From NCBI RefSeq assembly GCF_000196895.1, contig NC_014297.1:310001-374000 (forward strand): a DNA stretch of 64,000 bases, given 5' to 3'. The DNA comes from Halalkalicoccus jeotgali B3 (GTDB lineage Archaea; Halobacteriota; Halobacteria; Halobacteriales; Halalkalicoccaceae). The position numbers and the translations under genes were made by a program. The notes below the pieces were generated by a model, which was not told the origin of the DNA, made no database searches, and saw only the letters and a program-made list of their open reading frames with translations. Positions 57,774 to 64,000 of the stretch are shown piece by piece (position 1 is the first letter of the stretch; the number at the start of each line of letters is the position of its first letter).

Positions 57774-60003
57774 GCGGATGAGCAAGGTCTCGGTGACCGG
57801 CTCGAAACGCGTCATGGACGAGGCCATCGAGACGATCCACGGGCTCAACCTCGTCCACATGGTCGATTACGACGACCGGTGGGCGGGCTTTCGGCCCGGC
57901 GACCCCGCCGACGAGGCCGAATCGATCTCCGAGAAACTCGTGACGGTCCGCTCGATCGAGAGCATCCTCGACGTCGAGGAGGAGGACGGCGGTCCGAGCC
58001 GGATCGTCACCGACGAGGAGATCGACGCCGAGATCGAGGACGTACGCGGGCGCGTCAACGAACTCGACGATCGCCGGGTCGCGTTGCGAGAGGAGCGCCG
58101 CGAGATCGACGACCGCCTCTCCTCGGTCCGTCCGTTCGCCGCCCTGGGGATCGATCTGGACCTGCTGTCGGGCTATGACTCCCTCGAAACGCGGGTCGTC
58201 GAGGGAAACGAGGCCGCGATCGAGGAAGCGCTCTCGTCGGCCGAGGGCGTCGAGGAGTTCGAGACGTTCGCCGAGGAGGGCGTCGTCGCGATCTTCGCCC
58301 ACCCCACGGCGGGCCACGAGGACGTCCTCGAGGACGCGCTCGTCGGCCTCGAAGTCACGCCGCTTTCGGTCCCCGACGCCGAGTCGAGTCCCGAGGAGTA
58401 CGTCGCCGACCTCGAACGCCGCAAGAGGGAGATCGACGAGGAGCTCTCGGAGCTCGACGGCGAGATCGAGGAGCTGAAACTCGACGTCGCGGGCTTCCTG
58501 CTCGCGGTCGAAGAGCAGCTCACGATCGACGTCGAGAAGGCCGAAGTCCCCCTCTCGTTCGCGACGACGGACCGCTCCTTTATCGCTGAGGGGTGGGTCC
58601 CGACCGAGCGTTACGGCGACCTCGAAAGCGCCCTCGAGGCCGACCTGGGCGAGCACGTCGAGTGCGAGGAGCTCGAACGGGTCGACTACGACGACGTCGC
58701 CTCCGGGCACGGCCACGCCCACGGCGAGGACCCCAGCGACGCCGGCGACGGCGATCGCCAGTCCGCGACCGCGGCCGACGGCGAGGGTCAGTCCGCCGAG
58801 GTTCGCCCCGACGGCGGGCGAAGCGCGAGCGAGTCGAGTATGCACGGCGACGAGCCGCCGGTCGTTCAGGACAACCCCGGCTACGCGAAGCCGTTCGAGT
58901 CGCTGGTCAGCATCATCAACCGGCCCAAGTACTCCGAGTTCGACCCGACGATCTTCCTGTTTCTGACGTTCCCCGCGTTCTTCGGGTTCATGATCGGGGA
59001 CGTCGGCTACGGCATCCTCTATATGGCGATGGGCTACGGGCTCTATCGGGGCTTCGACAGCGACATGCTCCGCAGCCTGGGCGGTATCGGCATCTGGGCC
59101 GGTATCTTCACCTTCGTCTTCGGTATCCTCTACGGTGAGATATTCGGCTTCCATATCATCGCCGACGTGCTCTGGGGCGGCTCCGCGCCCATCCACAAGG
59201 GACTCCAGCCCTACCACGGCAACTGGGCGTTGGGCTGGCTCGTCCTGAGCCTCCTGATCGGCATGCTCCACTTGGCGATCGGGTGGGTCCTGGACTTCGT
59301 CGAGAACTACCAGAGCCACGGCTTCGGTGATGCACTCGGTGAGAGCGGCTCGTGGCTGCTGATGCTCTTTGGCGTCTGGGGGTGGATCTTCGCCGGCACA
59401 CCTCCCTTCGGCGCCGCACCCAGTCTGCTGTACGGTTCCGAGAGCGTCTTCGCCGGCAATCCGTTCCCGCTTGGCTTTGCTGGCTTCCCGACGGTAGTCG
59501 GCTTCGTGGGCCTGGCGGCGTTCTTCGCCGGCCTTGTCCTCTTGGTGCGGGCAGACCCCGTCGAGGGCGTCGAGTTCCTGAACGTCTTGGTCAACGTCCT
59601 CTCGTACACCCGGATCGCCGCGGTCCTGCTGGCGAAAGCCGGAATGGCCTTCGTCGTCAACCTGCTCGTCTTCGGCGTCTTCGTGGTCGGGGAGGGCGAG
59701 GAGGCCGAGTGGCACTTCGGGACCGGCCACGCCCCGAGCTACTACCTCGAACAGGGGACCTACCACGGACACGAAGTCACCGAGGTCATGTTCGGCGGTC
59801 TGTTCCACTCGGGCGTCGGCGGCATTCTGGCGGGCATCCTCATCCTCGTCGTCGGCCACCTGTTCGTGCTTGTGTTGGGTGTCACGAGTGCCGGCCTGCA
59901 GGCAGTCCGTCTGGAGTACGTCGAGTTCTTCGGGAAGTTCTACGACGGCGGCGGGGAGAGCTACGAGCCGTTCGGTCACGACCGGTCCCACACGACCGAG
60001 TAG
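57760..60003 (+). CDS. atpI: A-type ATP synthase subunit I (membrane stator, a-subunit homologue)
   Basis: This protein has 747 residues. The cytoplasmic N-terminal half (about 1-385) has long helical segments (VNELDDRRVALREERREID, LERRKREIDEELSELDGEIE) and an acidic, His-rich low-complexity insert at about 310-360. The C-terminal half has about eight membrane helices, with NRPKYSEFDPTIFLFLTFPA, GFMIGDVGYGILYM and the proton-path Arg region LNVLVNVLSYTRIAAVLLAK. The end is LEYVEFFGKFYDGGGESYEP. It forms the stator half-channel facing the K ring. Confidence 0.94.
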   Translation: MLRPERMSKVSVTGSKRVMDEAIETIHGLNLVHMVDYDDRWAGFRPGDPADEAESISEKLVTVRSIESILDVEEEDGGPSRIVTDEEIDAEIEDVRGRVNELDDRRVALREERREIDDRLSSVRPFAALGIDLDLLSGYDSLETRVVEGNEAAIEEALSSAEGVEEFETFAEEGVVAIFAHPTAGHEDVLEDALVGLEVTPLSVPDAESSPEEYVADLERRKREIDEELSELDGEIEELKLDVAGFLLAVEEQLTIDVEKAEVPLSFATTDRSFIAEGWVPTERYGDLESALEADLGEHVECEELERVDYDDVASGHGHAHGEDPSDAGDGDRQSATAADGEGQSAEVRPDGGRSASESSMHGDEPPVVQDNPGYAKPFESLVSIINRPKYSEFDPTIFLFLTFPAFFGFMIGDVGYGILYMAMGYGLYRGFDSDMLRSLGGIGIWAGIFTFVFGILYGEIFGFHIIADVLWGGSAPIHKGLQPYHGNWALGWLVLSLLIGMLHLAIGWVLDFVENYQSHGFGDALGESGSWLLMLFGVWGWIFAGTPPFGAAPSLLYGSESVFAGNPFPLGFAGFPTVVGFVGLAAFFAGLVLLVRADPVEGVEFLNVLVNVLSYTRIAAVLLAKAGMAFVVNLLVFGVFVVGEGEEAEWHFGTGHAPSYYLEQGTYHGHEVTEVMFGGLFHSGVGGILAGILILVVGHLFVLVLGVTSAGLQAVRLEYVEFFGKFYDGGGESYEPFGHDRSHTTE

Positions 60004-60039
60004 CTCCCCAGCGGACTCTCTCGAGTCCTATGCTACAAG

Positions 60040-60127
60040 TTTACGTGGAGTACAGCGGATCTGCGCCGTCTTTTTTAACAAGTTTTATGATGGCACTGGG
60101 GCGAACTACGGACTGTTCGGGTACTGA
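60040..60127 (+). pseudogene. Vestigial copy of an atpI 3' end
   Basis: Within the 146-bp gap between atpI and atpK one frame reads VFFNKFYDGTGANYGLFGY followed by a stop (60068-60127). It is clearly homologous to the true atpI end VEFFGKFYDGGGESYEPFGH about 130 bp upstream. Upstream of VFF the similarity decays (LRGVQRIC for LQAVRLEY), probably by frameshift. It is more A/T-rich than the functional copy, with different codons, so it is an old or foreign duplicate rather than a recent one. It has no start codon and should not be expressed. Confidence 0.65.
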
Positions 60128-60149
60128 AACCCACCACACGAGATCCATC

Positions 60150-60413
60150 ATGTACGAAATCGCCAACGCACTCGCGGACGCAGTTGTACTGCAAGCAGAG
60201 ACCGGCGGCAGCCCGGCTATCGAGAACACGGGGCTGGCGGCGCTCGCGGTCGGACTGGCGGCGCTGGGTGCGGGCTACGCGGAACGCGGCATCGGCAGCG
60301 CGGCGATGGGCGCGATCGCGGAGGATCGAGATCTGTTCGGTCTCGGGCTGATCCTGACAGTCCTGCCCGAGACGCTCGTGATCCTCGCGCTGGTCGTCGT
60401 GTTCGTCGCCTGA
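60150..60413 (+). CDS. atpK: A-type ATP synthase subunit K (proteolipid ring)
   Basis: This 87-residue protein starts at ATG 60150. Two membrane helices are visible: GLAALAVGLAALGAGYAERGIGSAAMG and the second, LGLILTVLPETLVILALVVVF, with the ion-binding Glu in LPETLVI. This one-hairpin c-subunit forms the rotating ring. It is preceded by the atpI remnant and followed 21 bp later by atpE. Confidence 0.94.
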   Translation: MYEIANALADAVVLQAETGGSPAIENTGLAALAVGLAALGAGYAERGIGSAAMGAIAEDRDLFGLGLILTVLPETLVILALVVVFVA

Positions 60414-60434
60414 ACACCCCCTTTCCCTTCATCA

Positions 60435-61016
60435 ATGAGTTTAGAAACGGTCGCAGAGGACATTCGGGAGGAAGCCCGCGCGCGGGCCCGCGAGATCGAA
60501 GCGGACGCCGAGGAACGAGCCGAGGCTATCGTCGCCGAGGCCGAGGCCGACGCCGCGGAGATCGAAGCCGAGCGAGAGCGCGAGGTCGAACGCGAGATCG
60601 CCCAGGAGCGCGAACAGCGCCTCTCGAGTGCGAACCTCCAAGCCAAACAGAAACGCCTCGAAGCCCGCCGAGACGTCCTCGAGGACGTCCGCGAGCGGGT
60701 CGAAGCGGAGATCGCGGGGATCGAGGGCGAGCGCCGCGAGGAGCTTACGGATGAGTTGCTCGCCGCGGCCGCCGAGGAGTTCGACGAGGACGCATCGGTC
60801 GAGATCTACGGACGGGCCGACGACGAAGCGATGATCGCGGCGCTGCTCGAATCGTACGACGGCTACGAGTTCGCCGGCGAGTACGACTGTCTGGGCGGCG
60901 TCGTCGCCGAGAGCGAGGCCTCGCGGGTCCGTGTGAACAACACGTTCGACTCGGTGCTCGAGGACGTCTGGGAGGACAACCTCAAAGAGGCCAGCACCCG
61001 TCTGTTCGAGCAATGA
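60435..61016 (+). CDS. atpE: A-type ATP synthase subunit E (peripheral stalk)
   Basis: This protein has 193 residues. The first about 85 residues are a charged helix (EEARARAREIEADAEERAEA) that pairs with subunit H. The C-terminal domain (VEIYGRADDEAMIAALLESY, VVAESEASRVRVNNTFDSVL) is the globular head that caps subunit B. It overlaps atpC by 4 bp (ATGA). Confidence 0.93.
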   Translation: MSLETVAEDIREEARARAREIEADAEERAEAIVAEAEADAAEIEAEREREVEREIAQEREQRLSSANLQAKQKRLEARRDVLEDVRERVEAEIAGIEGERREELTDELLAAAAEEFDEDASVEIYGRADDEAMIAALLESYDGYEFAGEYDCLGGVVAESEASRVRVNNTFDSVLEDVWEDNLKEASTRLFEQ

Positions 61017-62092
61017 GTCCGAGAACGCGCACGATCGGGAGTTCGAACCCGGAGTACGTAAACGCCCGCGTTCGGGCTCGCCGCGCCGCGTTGTTCGACG
61101 AGGAGGAGTACCGCAAGCTGGTCCGGATGGGACCGAGCGAGATCGCCCGGTTCATGGAGGAGACCGAGTACGAAAGCGAGATCAACGCGCTGGGCGCACG
61201 CCACAGCGGCGTCGACCTGATCGAATACGCCCTGCATGCGAACCTCGCAAAGCACTTCGACGACCTGTTGGACTGGGCCGAAGGACGACTGTACGAGTTC
61301 ATCGCGAACTACCTCCGGAAGTTCGACGCCTGGAACGTCAAGACGGTGATCCGCGGGATCTACGCCGACGCCAATCAGGAAACCATCGAGGCCGACCTGA
61401 TCCGCGCGGGCGAGCTCTCCGATCGGGAGGTCGACCGCCTGCTCGAGGCGCGTTCGATCGAGGACGTCGTCGACCAGCTTCAGGGGACGATCTTCGGCGA
61501 GCCCCTCGAAGCGGCCTACGAGGACTACGAGGCGACGAACACGCTCGTCCCCCTCGAGAACGCCGTCGACCGGACCTACTACGAACACATCCTCGACAAC
61601 GTCGGGTCGGTAAGCGGCGAGGCCGACGATCCGGTCACCCGCTACGTCGAGTTCCTGCAGGCAGAGATCGACTTCCGGAACGCCAGAAACGCGCTGCGGC
61701 TGGCGCGCACCGGTGCCGATATCGACCCCGGCGAGTACTTCATCGACGGCGGGACGCTGTTCGAGCGCCGCGAGATGTCGACGCTCGTGACCAACCGCGA
61801 GGAGTTGCTCGCCCGGATCGAGGAGAGCACCTACGGCAACCGGCTCGATGAGGCGCTCGTGGGGCTGCGCGATGCCGAAGGCGAGAGCCTGATCGCCTTC
61901 GAGCACGCGCTGGATACCGCGCTGTCGGCGTACGCAGACCGGCTCGCGAACCGCTACCCGATGACGATCGCCTCCGTGCTGTCGTACATCCTCGCAAAGG
62001 AGCGCGAGGTCGACAACATCCGGGCGATCGCCCGCGGGCGGGAGGCCGGACTCACAGAGGAGGAGATCACCGAGGAACTGGTGATACTATGA
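61013..62092 (+). CDS. atpC: A-type ATP synthase subunit C (rotor adaptor)
   Basis: This 359-residue helical protein of the V-type subunit d/C family has [40 protein letters not shown] and [26 protein letters not shown]-type end segments. It links the central stalk to the K ring. It is coupled by ATGA overlaps to atpE in front and atpF behind. Confidence 0.93.
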   Translation: MSPRTRTIGSSNPEYVNARVRARRAALFDEEEYRKLVRMGPSEIARFMEETEYESEINALGARHSGVDLIEYALHANLAKHFDDLLDWAEGRLYEFIANYLRKFDAWNVKTVIRGIYADANQETIEADLIRAGELSDREVDRLLEARSIEDVVDQLQGTIFGEPLEAAYEDYEATNTLVPLENAVDRTYYEHILDNVGSVSGEADDPVTRYVEFLQAEIDFRNARNALRLARTGADIDPGEYFIDGGTLFERREMSTLVTNREELLARIEESTYGNRLDEALVGLRDAEGESLIAFEHALDTALSAYADRLANRYPMTIASVLSYILAKEREVDNIRAIARGREAGLTEEEITEELVIL

Positions 62093-62415
62093 GCCAGGAG
62101 ATCGCCGCGATCGGCAGTCCAGAGTTCACGACCGGCTTCCGACTGGCCGGGGTGCGCGTCTTCGAGAACGTCCCCGACGACGAGAAGGAGGCCCAACTCG
62201 ACGAGGCCGTCTCGCGCGTGCTCGAACGCGACGAGGTCGGCATCGCGATCATGCACGAAGACGACCTCGAGTACCTCTCGCGGAACCTCCGACGGGATGT
62301 CGAGACGAGCGTCGAGCCGACGTTCGTCATGCTCGGGGGCGGTGCGGGAAGCGGCGGGCTGCGCGAGAAGATCAAACGCGCGATCGGTATCGACCTGATG
62401 GACGAGGACTCCTAA
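62089..62415 (+). CDS. atpF: A-type ATP synthase subunit F (central stalk)
   Basis: This 108-residue protein has a small alpha/beta fold: [51 protein letters not shown]. The C-terminal helix binds subunit D. It starts within atpC by an ATGA overlap, and a 35-bp gap separates it from atpA. Confidence 0.92.
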   Translation: MSQEIAAIGSPEFTTGFRLAGVRVFENVPDDEKEAQLDEAVSRVLERDEVGIAIMHEDDLEYLSRNLRRDVETSVEPTFVMLGGGAGSGGLREKIKRAIGIDLMDEDS

Positions 62416-62450
62416 CTACTCTATTCCCTATACTACTACCACACAACACA

Positions 62451-64000
<1,550 letters not shown>

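Noticed and set aside
57469-59991. 840-codon open frame opposite atpH and atpI
   Set aside because: It mirrors the acidic coding sequence of atpI (His/Asp-rich composition with no fold-like pattern) and conflicts with two unmistakable ATP synthase genes.

Overview
This window comes from the main chromosome, or a chromosome-like replicon, of a halophilic archaeon (class Halobacteria). The evidence is a GC-rich sequence with strongly acidic proteins; A-type ATP synthase genes in haloarchaeal order; a haloarchaeal Rpa3/Rpap3 pair; HalX and HalOD1 signalling domains; twin-arginine export signals on the secreted proteins; and TATA boxes about 25-30 bp in front of many start codons, as expected for leaderless transcripts. 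I cannot name the genus.

Region 1 (1 to about 32.4 kb) is a cell-surface polysaccharide / protein-glycosylation locus. It holds a phosphodiesterase-type protein (cut by the window edge), a large GT-C-like membrane protein, a cytosolic deacetylase-fold protein overlapping an LpxD-like acyltransferase, a GT2 transferase, a Tat-exported beta-helix protein, a Tat-exported deacetylase, two signalling proteins, GT4 transferases and a DUF1616 membrane protein. A compact co-directional block at 12.8-20.2 kb has aminotransferase, Gfo/Idh oxidoreductase, hexapeptide acetyltransferase and two UDP-sugar 6-dehydrogenases. It matches the WbpA-B-E-D route from UDP-GlcNAc to a 2,3-diacetamido uronic acid nucleotide. 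It is followed by a DUF354 protein and a GT4 transferase. GlmS, GlmM and GlmU, which make UDP-GlcNAc, lie at 22-30.6 kb with an asparagine-synthetase-like protein, a Wzx-type flippase, an Asp/Gly/Thr-rich surface protein and a Tat lipoprotein deacetylase. Precursor supply, sugar modification, transfer and membrane flipping are therefore encoded together.

Region 2 (32.4-43.7 kb) is ordinary housekeeping: HalOD1 and small membrane proteins, DUF420, tRNA-Pro, a Ski2-like helicase, an unusually short SLC13/ArsB-like permease, a universal stress protein, a site-2 protease with CBS domains, Hsp20, tRNA-His, a ribbon-helix-helix regulator, and rpa3-rpap3.

Region 3 (43.7-45.4 kb) has a gene-poor stretch, then an AT-rich island carrying an orphan membrane protein and the broken 3' end of a transposase. 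This is the only clear trace of mobile DNA in the window.

Region 4 (45.4-64 kb) holds Tfx and TRAM proteins, a radical SAM protein, a DUF373 membrane protein, a prenyl synthase, a DUF2071 protein, a hydrolase, an etfB-etfA pair with a tiny ORF fitted exactly between them, a membrane-anchored HTH regulator, secreted and pilin proteins, a quinone methyltransferase, and the ATP synthase operon atpH-I-K-E-C-F-A (A runs off the end). A decayed copy of the atpI 3' end lies between atpI and atpK.
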